Origin: Turneriella sp942492915
Lineage (GTDB): Bacteria > Spirochaetota > Leptospiria > Turneriellales > Turneriellaceae
DNA: 64,000 nt
Direction: 5' to 3'
Assembly: GCA_942492915.1 (NCBI GenBank)
Contig: OW818662.1
Span: forward strand, 3,224,001-3,288,000
The notes below the pieces were generated by a model that was not told the origin of the DNA, ran no database searches, and worked only from the letters and a program-made list of their open reading frames with translations. The position numbers were made by a program, and so were the translations under genes. Shown one piece after another: positions 52,209-61,189 of this stretch. Every line of letters begins with the position of its first letter. Positions within the stretch are counted from its first letter, which is position 1.

Positions 52209-53356
52209 GCCTGTCTTCTCAGTCGCGCATACATTCGCGGCGCATAATAGAGTATCAAACCTGCGATCGTGCCGGCCAAAAAACCGTGCGGAGCAAGGTA
52301 GCAGGTCATGCCCACCGCTACCGTGATAAATAGGTGCCAGTGTGTTGTTCGGGTATCGTGCACCAGGCGCATCAGACCAAATGCTTCAAATGCAAGCACG
52401 ACCCCGAGTATCGCCAGCGGAAATACAGCGATTAGCGCACCAGCAGCGTGACTGAACCAGAGGCCGGCTATAAGATAGAACGAGCCGTAAATAATAACCG
52501 AACCTCCCGTGCGCGCACCGAACGCATAATGGCCTACCAGACCGCCGCAACCATGGCAAACCGGAACGCCGCCGAAAAGCGCAGAGACCAGATTGCCCAG
52601 CGCATACGTGACACCGATCTTGCGTGCTGTGACCTTCGCCTCGGGAAAGAGGTCTTCGCAGGTTTGTCTGGTAGCGATAACCGAATTAGCGAGCGACAAT
52701 GGTAGCTGCGGCAGCGCCAGCAAAACCAAACCCGTAAGCAGCTCTGTCGCGGTAGGCCCGGCCAGTGTCGGTAAATGTAGCGCCGGGCCGGTTAGAACAC
52801 GTGTCGCACCGTGCATACACAGCGCATATATAGCTCCCGCCCCCATAAGAAGAATACCAGCGGGGAATCGGCGATTTCCGTGAAACATAGCGAGCAACAA
52901 AAACCCCCCACTCGCGAGATACCAGGCTTCAATGCCCTGCGCAAAAATGTATTTTTGAAGCGCGAGCGCAGCCAGCGATATACCGAGACCGAGCTGAATT
53001 CCCCTGACAACACAGAGCGGCATCCAAGACGATAGTCTCGACAACGCTCCGCTCATAGCCAGTACCAGCATGATGAGACCGATCGCCATGCCTCCGCCGT
53101 AGAGCACACCCGGCGAAATTTTCTCTGAAATCACAATCACAGCCATCGCCTTCAGAGGCTGCAGCGGCATGGGCAGCCGGTAGAAGATACCGGAAGCAAT
53201 CTGTAATAGTCCGAACAGTACGAATACCGTGGCCGAGTCAAGACCCACAGCGGCGATCATGCCGACGATCAATGGTAAATCGGTGCCGATATCTCCGAAG
53301 CTGCCGGCAAATTCATTGCGGTCAAATCGAAGGTAACGCCGGGCGTCTCGACTCAT
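52205..53356 (-). CDS. MOT1-type molybdate/sulphate transporter
   Basis: 383 aa, about ten membrane helices. FAGSFGDIGTDLPL, LPMPLQPLKAMAV and VPVCHGCGGLVGHYAFGARTGG are the conserved motifs of the MOT1 branch of SulP-like transporters, which take up molybdate in plants and algae. Without an STAS domain. First gene of the operon with the DTW gene. No molybdate-enzyme genes lie nearby, so sulphate or molybdate cannot be told apart by context. Confidence 0.87.
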   Translation of the reverse strand: MSRDARRYLRFDRNEFAGSFGDIGTDLPLIVGMIAAVGLDSATVFVLFGLLQIASGIFYRLPMPLQPLKAMAVIVISEKISPGVLYGGGMAIGLIMLVLAMSGALSRLSSWMPLCVVRGIQLGLGISLAALALQKYIFAQGIEAWYLASGGFLLLAMFHGNRRFPAGILLMGAGAIYALCMHGATRVLTGPALHLPTLAGPTATELLTGLVLLALPQLPLSLANSVIATRQTCEDLFPEAKVTARKIGVTYALGNLVSALFGGVPVCHGCGGLVGHYAFGARTGGSVIIYGSFYLIAGLWFSHAAGALIAVFPLAILGVVLAFEAFGLMRLVHDTRTTHWHLFITVAVGMTCYLAPHGFLAGTIAGLILYYAPRMYARLRRQA

Positions 53357-53510
53357 CTGCTGAAATCTCTCAGGCGATTGCGCCGCATAATAAAAAATGA
53401 CTCACTGCGCGAAAATCTTTCTCGACAACACGATCGGTCGACAGCGACAGTAAGTCAGTGCTGAAGGCTGCATTCCAGAAAGCACCATTTCGTATTAGCA
53501 GGATCTCAAA

Positions 53511-55562
53511 ATGTGCATGACCAAACCGGCAATTCTTTTCGCGCCGCTGCTTTTCGTGTTAAACCCGCTTTTCGCGCAGCCTCCCATCGCCTGGGACTCG
53601 CCTTCTGAACGAATAGAAATCGGCAGCCAGGTGCAATTCTATGAAGACGCCGCTAAAAATAAGACAATCACGCAGGTCGCCGCGCCTGAGTTTCAGACAA
53701 AGTTTGTTCAATCGAATGCCGATACGCTCAACTTCGGCCAGACAAACCATGACTATTGGCTGAAGCTCACCTTCGAGCGTAAGAGCGATACGCCACGAAC
53801 ACGCGTGCTCGAGATCGACCAGAGCAACATTGACATCGTCGAGTTCTATTCGCCGGTTGCAGCTGGCAAATTTGAGGTACAGGCTGCGGGCATGCTCTAC
53901 CCGTTTGATGCGCGCCAGATCAAAAACCGCAATTTTGTCTTCGCTATCGAGCTTGCGCCTGCAGAAAAAAAGACATTTTATATCAGGGCGCGAACCTGCG
54001 GTGGCCTGATTTTACCCCTCGTCTTGTGGGATAAAGAATCGTTCGTCGAATATAACGCAAACGTGCAGCACGGGCTCGGAGTCTATTACGGGATCATGCT
54101 CGTCATGATTCTGTATAACCTCTTCATCTACTTCTCTGTCAAAGACATCAGCTACTTCTACTATGTGTGCTATATCACCGGGCTGCTCTGGTTGCAGCTG
54201 GTGCTGACAGGGCATGGCTTTCAATACATTTGGGCAAACGGCCCCTGGCTGCAGCGGAATTCATATATTTTGTCATCGAATTTCATGCTCGCGTCGGTGC
54301 TGATGTTTGCAAAGCGTTTCTTGAATACCAAAACTCTGGTTCCGCGGCTCGACCTGACAATAAAGATATTCATCGGAATTCTCAGTTTCTTGTTTCTTAT
54401 GCCACTGGTCTTGCCACCCGAAATTACCACCAAGGCGACTCTCGCGGTTACCATACCGCCGCTGATTCTCGTCATGGCCGCTGCGGTCATTGCCTTCGTG
54501 AAAAAGTACAGGCCAGCCCGCTTCTTTCTGCTTGCGTTCACCGTCTTGCAGCTGGCAGGCATCGTGGTGGTGCTGAAGTTCACCAATGTACTGGGTTCAA
54601 ATGTCTTCACAGATTACGGCCTGTATTTTGGTTCGGCGCTTGAGGTGGTGCTGCTTTCGATCGCTCTTGCCGATCGCATCAATATCATGAAAAAAGAAAA
54701 GGACGAAGCACAGAAAAAGACCCTCGAAATGCAGAAGATCCTCACGGAATCTTATGCACGTTTTGTACCGCGCGACTTTCTCGCGAGTCTCGGCAAAGAA
54801 TCGATTCTCGACGTGAAACTGGGCGACCAGATTCAGAAAAATATGGCGATCCTTTTCAGCGACATTCGCTCTTTCACAACTTTGTCTGAGCATATGACAC
54901 CCGAAGAGAACTTTAACTTTATCAATTCATATTTGGGTCGTATGAGTCCCATTATACAGCGCCACGGCGGTTTTATCGATAAGTTCATCGGCGATGCCAT
55001 CATGGCTTTATTTCAACGATCAGTCATGGATGCGGTTGCCTCAGGGGTTGAGATGCAGCTTTACCTCAAAGAATATAATGAATATCGATCAAATAAAGGG
55101 TACACACCCATCGAAATCGGCATCGGTGTGCACACGGGGTCTTTAATGCTCGGCACGATCGGCGCAGAAGACCGTCTTGAAGGTACCGTCATCTCAGATA
55201 CCGTCAATCTCGCTTCACGCATTGAAACTCTTACCAAAATCTACGGTTCACGCATTGCGGTGAGCGAAACGACCATTCTTGAGATAAAACCCGAACAGAA
55301 GTTTCACTTTCGCTTTCTCGACCGGGTCACGGTTAAGGGCAAAACCAAACCGGTTGGTATTTACGAGATTATCGACGGCGATGAACCAAAAACACGCGAT
55401 TTGAAGCTCAACACGATGGAAGATTACATGAGCGCGGTCAAAGCATTCCATGAAAAGCGGTATGCCGATTCAAGAAATGCATTCGAGCGTGTTCTGAAAA
55501 AAAATCCGACAGACAAACCATCTCTTATATACAAGAGCCGTCTTGCCGAAGCGTTGCCCTAG
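53511..55562 (+). CDS. 7TM-DISM sensor adenylyl cyclase
   Basis: 683 aa. Signal peptide, a periplasmic 7TMR-DISM extracellular domain (about 25-175), seven membrane helices (about 185-390), a coiled coil (DEAQKKTLEMQKIL), and a class III cyclase (about 430-620) with metal Asp in LFSDIRS and IGDAIMA, a Lys in DKFIGD and Thr in GTVISDTVNLASR, which indicate ATP use. A short tail of helical repeat ends it. It would make cAMP in response to an external, probably carbohydrate, ligand. Second cyclase in the window. AGGA ahead of ATG 53511; second ATG at 53517. Confidence 0.93.
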   Translation: MCMTKPAILFAPLLFVLNPLFAQPPIAWDSPSERIEIGSQVQFYEDAAKNKTITQVAAPEFQTKFVQSNADTLNFGQTNHDYWLKLTFERKSDTPRTRVLEIDQSNIDIVEFYSPVAAGKFEVQAAGMLYPFDARQIKNRNFVFAIELAPAEKKTFYIRARTCGGLILPLVLWDKESFVEYNANVQHGLGVYYGIMLVMILYNLFIYFSVKDISYFYYVCYITGLLWLQLVLTGHGFQYIWANGPWLQRNSYILSSNFMLASVLMFAKRFLNTKTLVPRLDLTIKIFIGILSFLFLMPLVLPPEITTKATLAVTIPPLILVMAAAVIAFVKKYRPARFFLLAFTVLQLAGIVVVLKFTNVLGSNVFTDYGLYFGSALEVVLLSIALADRINIMKKEKDEAQKKTLEMQKILTESYARFVPRDFLASLGKESILDVKLGDQIQKNMAILFSDIRSFTTLSEHMTPEENFNFINSYLGRMSPIIQRHGGFIDKFIGDAIMALFQRSVMDAVASGVEMQLYLKEYNEYRSNKGYTPIEIGIGVHTGSLMLGTIGAEDRLEGTVISDTVNLASRIETLTKIYGSRIAVSETTILEIKPEQKFHFRFLDRVTVKGKTKPVGIYEIIDGDEPKTRDLKLNTMEDYMSAVKAFHEKRYADSRNAFERVLKKNPTDKPSLIYKSRLAEALP

Positions 55563-55610
55563 AGTTGCAAAAACAAATTCAAATTCAGATTCGGTAGGGT
55601 GCCGGGTTCT

Positions 55611-56099
55611 CTATCGGTGCTCGCCTGCCAGTTCACTGAAATTCAAATAGCATTTGAATCCGGCGAGTACAAGGTTGTCTGCGTTGGCAGCGAAGTTCAT
55701 CTGATGGCCGGCAAAAATCTCGGGTGTCAGGTAAGAGCCACTCAAAAATGCGGATATGCCCCAGTAGATGCCGGCGGAATTCTGTGCTCCGGTCTGCATC
55801 GTGACATCGAAATTTAACAGAAACATGATGAACCCGGCGCCGACACCTGCCCGAAAAAAAGTCGTATCGTCTGAAAAGCGATGCGACACGGTGGCCCTCG
55901 CCTGGTAGCTTAGTACGCCGAAATTCGCCAAAAGCAAACCTGCCGATGGCACCGGATTCGCGCCCGAAGATTGCAGATCGACCCCCAAACCGAGACCTGT
56001 GACCCGCTCATTGCCGCCCCCATGCGCCAGGGAAGGAAGCGTGATGAGCACGTTAGCCAGCAAAACAAGAATCCACCGGCGAGGCAGGGCCTTGCGCAT
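55611..56099 (-). CDS. Exported or outer-membrane protein of unknown function
   Basis: 162 aa. Signal peptide (ILVLLANVLITLPSLAHG), then alternating glycine-rich strands (VTGLGLGVDLQSSG, LSYQARATVSHRFSDDTTFFRAGVGAGFIMFLLNFDVTM) like a small beta-barrel. No family recognised. Start 56099 chosen for its leader; stop at 56101 of the upstream gene is two bases before it, so it follows the HIU hydrolase gene in an operon. Confidence 0.6.
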   Translation of the reverse strand: MRKALPRRWILVLLANVLITLPSLAHGGGNERVTGLGLGVDLQSSGANPVPSAGLLLANFGVLSYQARATVSHRFSDDTTFFRAGVGAGFIMFLLNFDVTMQTGAQNSAGIYWGISAFLSGSYLTPEIFAGHQMNFAANADNLVLAGFKCYLNFSELAGEHR

Positions 56100-56100
56100 T

Positions 56101-56433
56101 TCAGCTGCCGCGGTAGGTCGAATAGCCGTGTGCACTGAGCAGCAGCGGTACATGGTAGTGTTGCGCTGCGTCGTTTACGAGAAATACAATCTCTACATAC
56201 GGATAAAAATACGTTTCTTTGTGGTTCTCAAAGTACGCCGCGATCTCAAATCGAATTCGCCACGTACCTTCTGTCATTTCAAATTTCCAGTCACGCACGC
56301 GCCCGTCTGCATCGGTGGTACCTTCAGCCGCGCTCTTAAATTCACCATCGACAAGGTGGTCGAGCCGTACGTGCACGCCCTGTGCGGGTTTGCCCCGGGC
56401 AACATCGAGAATGTGTGTGCTGATCGATTTCAT
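56101..56433 (-). CDS. uraH: 5-hydroxyisourate hydrolase (transthyretin-like)
   Basis: 110 aa, the usual length. It hydrolyses 5-hydroxyisourate, the first product of urate oxidation. The transthyretin-like fold shows STHILDVARGKPA, the TTDADGRV loop, HYHVPLLLSAHGYSTYRGS with the C-terminal YRGS hallmark. ATG 56433 is the first that keeps the family start; a longer frame upstream is not needed. With uraD and the ureidoglycine enzyme it forms a purine-ring degradation set. Confidence 0.95.
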   Translation of the reverse strand: MKSISTHILDVARGKPAQGVHVRLDHLVDGEFKSAAEGTTDADGRVRDWKFEMTEGTWRIRFEIAAYFENHKETYFYPYVEIVFLVNDAAQHYHVPLLLSAHGYSTYRGS

Positions 56434-56540
56434 GTTCTTTTGTATTTGCGGGGCATAGCCTGCCAAATACAATACCGGTAAGACTTGACAGAGCCGGCAA
56501 CCCGGGCACGGTGTGCAAATTTCACAAACAGGAGACAACT

Positions 56541-56783
56541 ATGAAAAAAATCGCTTTGACTTTCATTCTGGCCACAGGCCTCGCAGGCGCTATTCACGCT
56601 GGTGACGCGCTGATCTGTACTTCAAGCAGCACGGGCGCCTGTTCAGGCAAGCAATACTGCTGCTATTCAGGCAGTAACTCAGACGGGGATAAATTCTGCA
56701 AGCAACTAGGTTGCGTTCGCGGCGGCACGTCGTCATGCCCAACTGCGGCAAATGTAAAGAGCTGCGGAACTAGAAATAAGTAG
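56541..56783 (+). CDS. Secreted 8-cysteine small protein
   Basis: 80 aa. Strong ribosome-binding site (AGGAGA) before ATG 56541 and a clear signal peptide (IALTFILATGLAGAIHAG). The mature peptide is about 60 residues with eight cysteines in the order C-x-C (spaced), CC, C, C, C, C; it includes YCCYSG, FCKQLGCV and SCGTRNK. The spacing suggests a compact disulphide-knotted fold. No family recognised. Divergent from uraH; a long palindrome follows it. Confidence 0.75.
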   Translation: MKKIALTFILATGLAGAIHAGDALICTSSSTGACSGKQYCCYSGSNSDGDKFCKQLGCVRGGTSSCPTAANVKSCGTRNK

Positions 56784-56792
56784 CTATTTTTT

Positions 56793-56836
56793 GTTTCAGT
56801 TGCCGGGCACGCTTGCGCGAGCCCGGCAACTGAAAC
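56793..56836. repeat. Perfect 16-bp stem palindrome between the 8-Cys gene and uraD
   Basis: GTTTCAGTTGCCGGGC (56793-56808) and its reverse complement (56821-56836) flank a 12-base loop, 10 bases after the cysteine-peptide stop and 8 before the uraD stop. T6 lies before it on the plus strand. Possibly a shared 3'-end hairpin for the two convergent genes. Confidence 0.7.
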
Positions 56837-56844
56837 CTGTGTAT

Positions 56845-57348
56845 TCAATTAAACAACTTATCTATTCTAAGCAACGTAATCTTTAACTGTTCTGCCGCCG
56901 CATTCTTGATTTCTTCTTCTCGCGAATTACCTATTCGCGCCTTCAGCAGCGCCAGCATTTCAGCCGCCGATTTTCCCGTTGCAAATACAATAAAAATGAA
57001 GCCGAATTTTTCGAGATAGCCTTTGTTCAGGGCCGAAAGCTCTGAGAGTGTCCGTTCATCGGCCGATGCCGCGCCCGATTGTTCGCCCGAGGCCATCGCC
57101 TTGGTCGCCGCATATTTCTTGCGCAGTGAATCAACATCACCGATCATCGGGTGTGCTTCGAAAGCCTGCAGATAGTCGGGTTCGGTCAGATTCGCCCAGA
57201 CGTTTTCTGCGAACTCCTTGAGTACCTTGATATCTTGAAACGGGCGAGCCGCGGCGACATGAGAGAACCAGGTCTCTGAGGCATTACAATCCGCAAGCAG
57301 TCGTTCTGCGTCGCGTGAAGTCAAAGTATTGAAAGTCGAAAAATCCAT
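56845..57348 (-). CDS. uraD: OHCU decarboxylase
   Basis: 167 aa. 2-oxo-4-hydroxy-4-carboxy-5-ureidoimidazoline decarboxylase, which gives (S)-allantoin and follows HIU hydrolase. AHPMIGD (catalytic His), ERLLADCNAS and KFGFIFIVFATGKSAAEML are family features; length is typical. Starts MDFSTFNTLTSRD. Divergent or separate from uraH, with the 8-cysteine gene between them, so not in one operon. Confidence 0.95.
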   Translation of the reverse strand: MDFSTFNTLTSRDAERLLADCNASETWFSHVAAARPFQDIKVLKEFAENVWANLTEPDYLQAFEAHPMIGDVDSLRKKYAATKAMASGEQSGAASADERTLSELSALNKGYLEKFGFIFIVFATGKSAAEMLALLKARIGNSREEEIKNAAAEQLKITLLRIDKLFN

Positions 57349-57394
57349 AGACTCGCGTAACGAGCCATAGTTTGATGCTTGGGTAAAGTCAAAA

Positions 57395-57423
57395 AATCCC
57401 CGCTGCTAGGAGCAGCGGGGATT
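57395..57423 (-). terminator. Intrinsic terminator of the small exported protein gene
   Basis: A perfect 13-bp stem (57395-57407 with 57411-57423, loop AGG) followed on the minus strand by a U-run (A run at 57391-57396 on the plus strand). It lies 10 bases after the stop at 57433 of the leftward gene and 46 before the start of uraD, so it insulates uraD from read-through. Confidence 0.88.
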
Positions 57424-57432
57424 ACACCGTCA

Positions 57433-57720
57433 TCACTTACTGCACTTATACGCAACAGCAGTTGCAGTGTATTGCTTGCCCAGTTTGCCGTGGTTGTGGG
57501 CGACGACACTTACCGCAACTTTGTCTGCGTTCAGCGCCTGTGCTTTTTCTTTCACGGCCTCAGTCGCCGTATCGCGGTCGAGCTTCCAGAACATGTCGCC
57601 CGCTGCGACATCGCCGATTTTTTCGCAGCCTTGAACGGCTGCGCCTTCGTTAACGACCTGTACGGCGCCCAGCGCAGCGACGAACGCGAGTGATGTGATT
57701 GTCAGAATTGTCTTTTTCAT
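57433..57720 (-). CDS. Small exported protein
   Basis: 95 aa. Signal peptide (ILTITSLAFVAALGAVQVV). The mature part begins GAAVQGCEKIGDVAAGD and continues KEKAQALNADKVAVS, VAYKCSK, a CxxIG and A-LNAD pattern that resembles RcsF/DUF4156-type envelope proteins. Two cysteines (Cys32 region and near the end) may pair. ATG 57720 chosen for the leader. A classic terminator follows. Confidence 0.65.
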   Translation of the reverse strand: MKKTILTITSLAFVAALGAVQVVNEGAAVQGCEKIGDVAAGDMFWKLDRDTATEAVKEKAQALNADKVAVSVVAHNHGKLGKQYTATAVAYKCSK

Positions 57721-57894
57721 GTTATCCCCCATTTTTTTCCGTCGTTTCGGCGGGGCTTTCACCTTGCCTTGACGATCAGTGCTTTTGGTACTCTGAATAT
57801 CGCACACTTCGTTACAAAAATCATCAGCACCGATACGGGAGAAATTGCGTAGTACTACTGAAATATAGGGCCGAAAGGCCCCATATTTCAGCAG
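57721..57894. other. Intergenic region with a stable hairpin
   Basis: 174 bases between the small exported protein gene and the ureidoglycine gene, both leftward. It holds the hairpin at 57858-57891. No gene is seen. Confidence 0.5.
57858..57891. terminator. 34-base hairpin after the ureidoglycine aminohydrolase gene
   Basis: CTGAAATAT (57858-57866), A, GGGCC, loop GAAA (57873-57876), GGCCC, C, ATATTTCAG (57883-57891). All pairs except one A-C mismatch; on the plus strand the loop is a GNRA tetraloop. It starts 4 bases after the stop of the leftward gene and has no U-run on that strand. Confidence 0.6.
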
Positions 57895-58641
57895 TTACAC
57901 TAACGGAGGCCTATTCATATCCTTATAGTAGATATATTTTGTGTTTTGTTTACCTGACGCGACGAACCATTGCAGGCAGAAAGGTGCCATCCAGATCGCG
58001 TCGTCTTTTTGCACAGGGTACCAGCTTTCTGACAGGCGGTACACGCCCTGGCCCTGCAGCACGTAAAGGCCGTGTTCCATGTAGTGGTTCTCGACATTCG
58101 GCAGCGTGCCACCGGGAGCGAATTCGAAAATATTCACTCCCATGTCGAACTCCGCACCCATCGGCATCAAGACCTGCAACAGAGCACCGGGGTCGCCCAA
58201 GAACGGTTCTTTGACGACTTTGCTTTCGTGCGAAATTATTGCAGAAGGTGGATTTACCCCCGCGAGGGGTTCATACATCTTTTCAAAAAACAGCACGCGG
58301 CTTTGCTTCTTCGCCTTGACCGTAAATTCGGTATTCGGCGGCAGAAAAAAGAAAGAGCCTTCTTTAAGCGAAGAATTTTGGGGCATTGCTAGATCCCCCT
58401 CGCCTTCGAGCACATAACCCAGAATTTCGTTATCGCCGAGGTTACGTTTCATCGAACCGCCGGCTTCGAACGTGCCTATGAACATGGTGAAGTTGGCGCC
58501 CATCTGCGGCGAGATAAAATAGACGACGGTCGCTTTGTCCCAGCCCGGGGGCGAAAGCTGCACATGGCTTTCGGGTGTGATAAGCGCATGGTCGTTGGTG
58601 ATGCGGCTGCGGGTAAGTGCGGTGTGGAGCGGTATAGACAT
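57895..58641 (-). CDS. allE: (S)-ureidoglycine aminohydrolase
   Basis: 248 aa bicupin. It turns ureidoglycine into ureidoglycolate in allantoate breakdown, using a manganese site in the C-terminal cupin (ENHYMEHGLYVLQGQGVYR and the later WMAPFCLQWFVASG). Two cupin halves are seen (IGTFEAGGSMKRN, FFLPPNTEFTVKA in the first). Size and motifs match AllE/UGlyAH. With uraH, uraD and the allantoate amidohydrolase at the right edge, it completes part of an allantoin pathway; allantoinase and urate oxidase are not in the window. Confidence 0.93.
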   Translation of the reverse strand: MSIPLHTALTRSRITNDHALITPESHVQLSPPGWDKATVVYFISPQMGANFTMFIGTFEAGGSMKRNLGDNEILGYVLEGEGDLAMPQNSSLKEGSFFFLPPNTEFTVKAKKQSRVLFFEKMYEPLAGVNPPSAIISHESKVVKEPFLGDPGALLQVLMPMGAEFDMGVNIFEFAPGGTLPNVENHYMEHGLYVLQGQGVYRLSESWYPVQKDDAIWMAPFCLQWFVASGKQNTKYIYYKDMNRPPLV

Positions 58642-58793
58642 GGGTGACGGTGCCTAGTTGCGGTGCTGCGTCGAGCAACAAAAGGGCGATGCGCGCAGTT
58701 TTAGCTCGCGAGCCGATTCACCGGACGCGTTTTCTCGCGCCAGTAAGTCGTTTTAATTGACACGCGGCCTAACTAAGAGATTCGCTGGGTGAT

Positions 58794-59339
58794 ATGAAAA
58801 AGATTCTCTGGGTTTTCGTGCCCGCACTGATCACCATACCTATTGCTGCGTTCTTTTTCTTTAAAAAGAATGATTTTTACGAAGAGCGCATCGTAGAAAT
58901 TCGGCGCAGCCGCGCCGATTGTTTTGCGTATGCGATAGATTTCAATAACCAGCCGGCATTTAACTATTACAACCGCTCGCTGCCGACTGTAAATTTCAGC
59001 TCAGCGCCCAAATCGGCAAACTGGGCGCACCAGAGCAAAGAGCTCAATTCAGAGGTACGTGTGAATGCACAATGGACTGAAATCAAGAAATCGGAAAAGC
59101 TTGCGTTTGCCATTCGCGTTAATCTGGGCCTGCCGCCTTTGGGGGATTTTCCCCTTTCAGGTTCGTGTGACTTCATAACAATTGAACCGCAGCTGACGAA
59201 GATCAGGTGTGACCTGAAAGGAAATCTTGCCTTCTACCATAGTTTCTATCTGCCCAAATTCAACTCAGATGATAATAACGCCGACCCATTTCGCGACACG
59301 CTGACGAATTTGAAGTTGGCGCTCGAGGCGGGGCGTTAA
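58794..59339 (+). CDS. SRPBCC-fold protein with N-terminal membrane anchor
   Basis: 181 aa. An uncleaved N-terminal helix (ILWVFVPALITIPIAAFFFF, then KKNDF) is followed by a START-like domain without recognisable conserved motifs: IVEIRRSRADCFAYAIDF, NYYNRSLPTV, and VNLGLPPLGDFPLSGSCDFI. The pattern of a hydrophobic pocket protein is inferred from the FPLSGSCDF and LTKIRCDLKG strands. Ligand unknown. Convergent with the aquaporin gene. Confidence 0.55.
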   Translation: MKKILWVFVPALITIPIAAFFFFKKNDFYEERIVEIRRSRADCFAYAIDFNNQPAFNYYNRSLPTVNFSSAPKSANWAHQSKELNSEVRVNAQWTEIKKSEKLAFAIRVNLGLPPLGDFPLSGSCDFITIEPQLTKIRCDLKGNLAFYHSFYLPKFNSDDNNADPFRDTLTNLKLALEAGR

Positions 59340-59342
59340 ACC

Positions 59343-60062
59343 CTACGACAAACCCCTCAGTAACAACCCCGCAAGTGCCGCACCTGCCAGCGGCGCGACC
59401 ACCGGCACCCACGCATAACGCCAGTCAGACGAACCTTTGCCAGCAATCGGCAACAGTGCGTGCGCCAGCCGGGGCCCCAGATCGCGCGCCGGATTGATCG
59501 CGTAACCAGTTGTGCCGCCCATCGAGAGGCCAATCGCCCACACGAGAATGCCGACGAGAAACGGCCCCATGCCTGCACTTATGCCACCGGTGCCGCGTGA
59601 GAAAATGGCGTAGATACCGACGATGAGTACAAACGTGCCCAAGATTTCGCTGATGACGTTACCAAGAGGGTGCCGAATTGCCGGGCTCGTCGAGAACACA
59701 GCAAGTTTGAGATCCGCATTTTTTGTTTCACCCCAATGCGGTAAATATTGCAGCCAGGTGATGATTGCACCCGCAAATGCGCCGGCGAACTGCGCGCCAA
59801 AGTAGGGCAGCACGTTATGCCATGAGTCGGATTTAATCGCGAACGCGAGAGTGACCGCCGGGTTGAGGTGCGCGTCTGCACTGCCAAAGGCTTTTGCCGT
59901 GAAGACGCCGAGCGTCACCGCAAATGCCCAGCCGGCGGTGATGACTATCCACCCAGCATTCTGCGCTTTTGATTTTTCGAGCAGCACACCAGCAACTACT
60001 CCGCTGCCGAGAATGATAAGCACCATGGTGCCAAAGAATTCGCCCCAGAATGGTGATTGCAT
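59343..60062 (-). CDS. Aquaporin/glycerol facilitator (MIP)
   Basis: 239 aa, six membrane helices and the two half-helix loops HLNPAVTLAFAI and INPARDLGPRL. The second NPA (NPARD) with Asp is a glycerol-channel feature (GlpF), so solutes such as glycerol or urea are likelier than water alone. Could export urea from allantoate breakdown, but that is only context. Starts three bases after the PilZ gene stop, so the two are one operon. Confidence 0.93.
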   Translation of the reverse strand: MQSPFWGEFFGTMVLIILGSGVVAGVLLEKSKAQNAGWIVITAGWAFAVTLGVFTAKAFGSADAHLNPAVTLAFAIKSDSWHNVLPYFGAQFAGAFAGAIITWLQYLPHWGETKNADLKLAVFSTSPAIRHPLGNVISEILGTFVLIVGIYAIFSRGTGGISAGMGPFLVGILVWAIGLSMGGTTGYAINPARDLGPRLAHALLPIAGKGSSDWRYAWVPVVAPLAGAALAGLLLRGLS

Positions 60063-60065
60063 AAT

Positions 60066-60377
60066 CTACTCCAAAATTTGTTCGAGAATCATGGTTCCGA
60101 GCGGGGTTTTGAATTGCATGTGGTGCCTGTAGAGGCCCGCGTCGGCGGTTGGCTGGTAGCCGAGTATTTGCCCTTCGAGCACCAGCTTCGCATCGGGAAT
60201 CTCCATCGTGACGTTGCCTTTGTTCATCATCGTATCGACGATGAATGAAATACCACCTTCGCCGATATCAACGGTAAACCCCTTGACCGCGCGCTTTGCG
60301 ACAACGACCTGCATTGGTTTCACAAATTTGTAGCGCGGTTGGCCGCGCCGTTCGTCGTGTGGTAAAATCTCTGCCAT
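60066..60377 (-). CDS. PilZ domain c-di-GMP receptor
   Basis: 103 aa. RRGQPRYKF (the RxxxR arginine motif) and DIGEGGISF (D/NxSxxG, here DIGEGG) are the c-di-GMP binding residues. It would bind c-di-GMP and act by contact with a partner. First ATG that fits the domain is 60377; longer frames upstream are rich in unrelated residues. Upstream of the aquaporin gene in one operon. Confidence 0.87.
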   Translation of the reverse strand: MAEILPHDERRGQPRYKFVKPMQVVVAKRAVKGFTVDIGEGGISFIVDTMMNKGNVTMEIPDAKLVLEGQILGYQPTADAGLYRHHMQFKTPLGTMILEQILE

Positions 60378-60536
60378 GTTTGCTCTGGTTGATGCGTTGA
60401 GCTGAGGCTCTGTTGCGAAAAGCGGTCTTTGTCGCAGCGCGTACACAAATTTTATTAGGTAAATAACCAGACTAATCTTTGCACTCTCGATTGATTTTAC
60501 GATTGCCGCCGCATACAGAGCCCGTGGGTTTAACAT

Positions 60537-60941
60537 ATGAAATACGGCGAACCCATAACACTTGCAGAAGCAAAAGAAATCGTAGAAGCGGCGCAGGCCG
60601 AAGCTGCAACGAATGGTTGGAATATGGCGATCGCGATTTTTGATTCGGGGGCAAACCTCGTGCTACTCGAAAAGATGGATAACACGCAGCTAGGCTCTAT
60701 CGAAATTTGCCAGCAGAAGGCGCTTACGGCCGTAAAGTTCAGGCGCGCTACGAAGTCCTTTGAAGAGGCGATTGAGAAGGGCGGTATGAACCTCAAGATT
60801 CTGAGCATGTCGAATGTCATACCCGTTGAAGGCGGCGAAATCATCGTGAAGGACGACAAGATCATCGGCTCAATCGGCGTCTCGGGCGCTCTTTCGGCGC
60901 AGGATACTCAGGTGGCGAAAGCGGGACTCGCTACCCTTTAA
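60537..60941 (+). CDS. GlcG/HbpS family protein
   Basis: 134 aa, whole family length. PITLAEAKEIVEAAQAEA, MAIAIFDSGANLVLLEKMD and the closing IIGSIGVSGALSAQDTQVAKAGL match the GlcG/HbpS family. HbpS binds haem and is extracellular in Streptomyces; GlcG has no known catalytic role, and the family is also called DUF336. No signal peptide. Divergent from the PilZ gene with 159 bases between. Confidence 0.85.
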   Translation: MKYGEPITLAEAKEIVEAAQAEAATNGWNMAIAIFDSGANLVLLEKMDNTQLGSIEICQQKALTAVKFRRATKSFEEAIEKGGMNLKILSMSNVIPVEGGEIIVKDDKIIGSIGVSGALSAQDTQVAKAGLATL

Positions 60942-61189
60942 GCAAACTCGACTCGATCAGTTATTCGCGCAAACCCTTCGACCAAGCTTCCAAGGCGTCG
61001 ACACGAAGCGGGGCGCAGGACGAAAGCGGGAATCTAACCGCATGTGTGCACAGTCAAGATTCCCGGTTCCGCGGGAATGGCGCATCGCTACGTCGTTTGC
61101 GCGCAGAGGTCACTGTGACCGGTACTGCCAGCCATACAACTCCGTTTGAGGGGGATATGCTGGCGACAGCCTCCACTCTTCTTGCCCAA
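60942..61189. repeat. Intergenic region with three alternating hairpin segments
   Basis: CGGGAATCT (61027-61035), AGATTCCCG (61057-61065) and CGGGAAT (61072-61078) compete: the middle one pairs with either side. This resembles short dispersed palindromic repeats of the GGGAATC type. It is also the end of the leftward beta-helix gene. No gene is seen. Confidence 0.5.

Noticed and set aside
53357..53510. Second riboswitch-like leader before the 7TM-DISM cyclase
   Set aside because: Short space without a recognised fold; only an ordinary ribosome-binding site.
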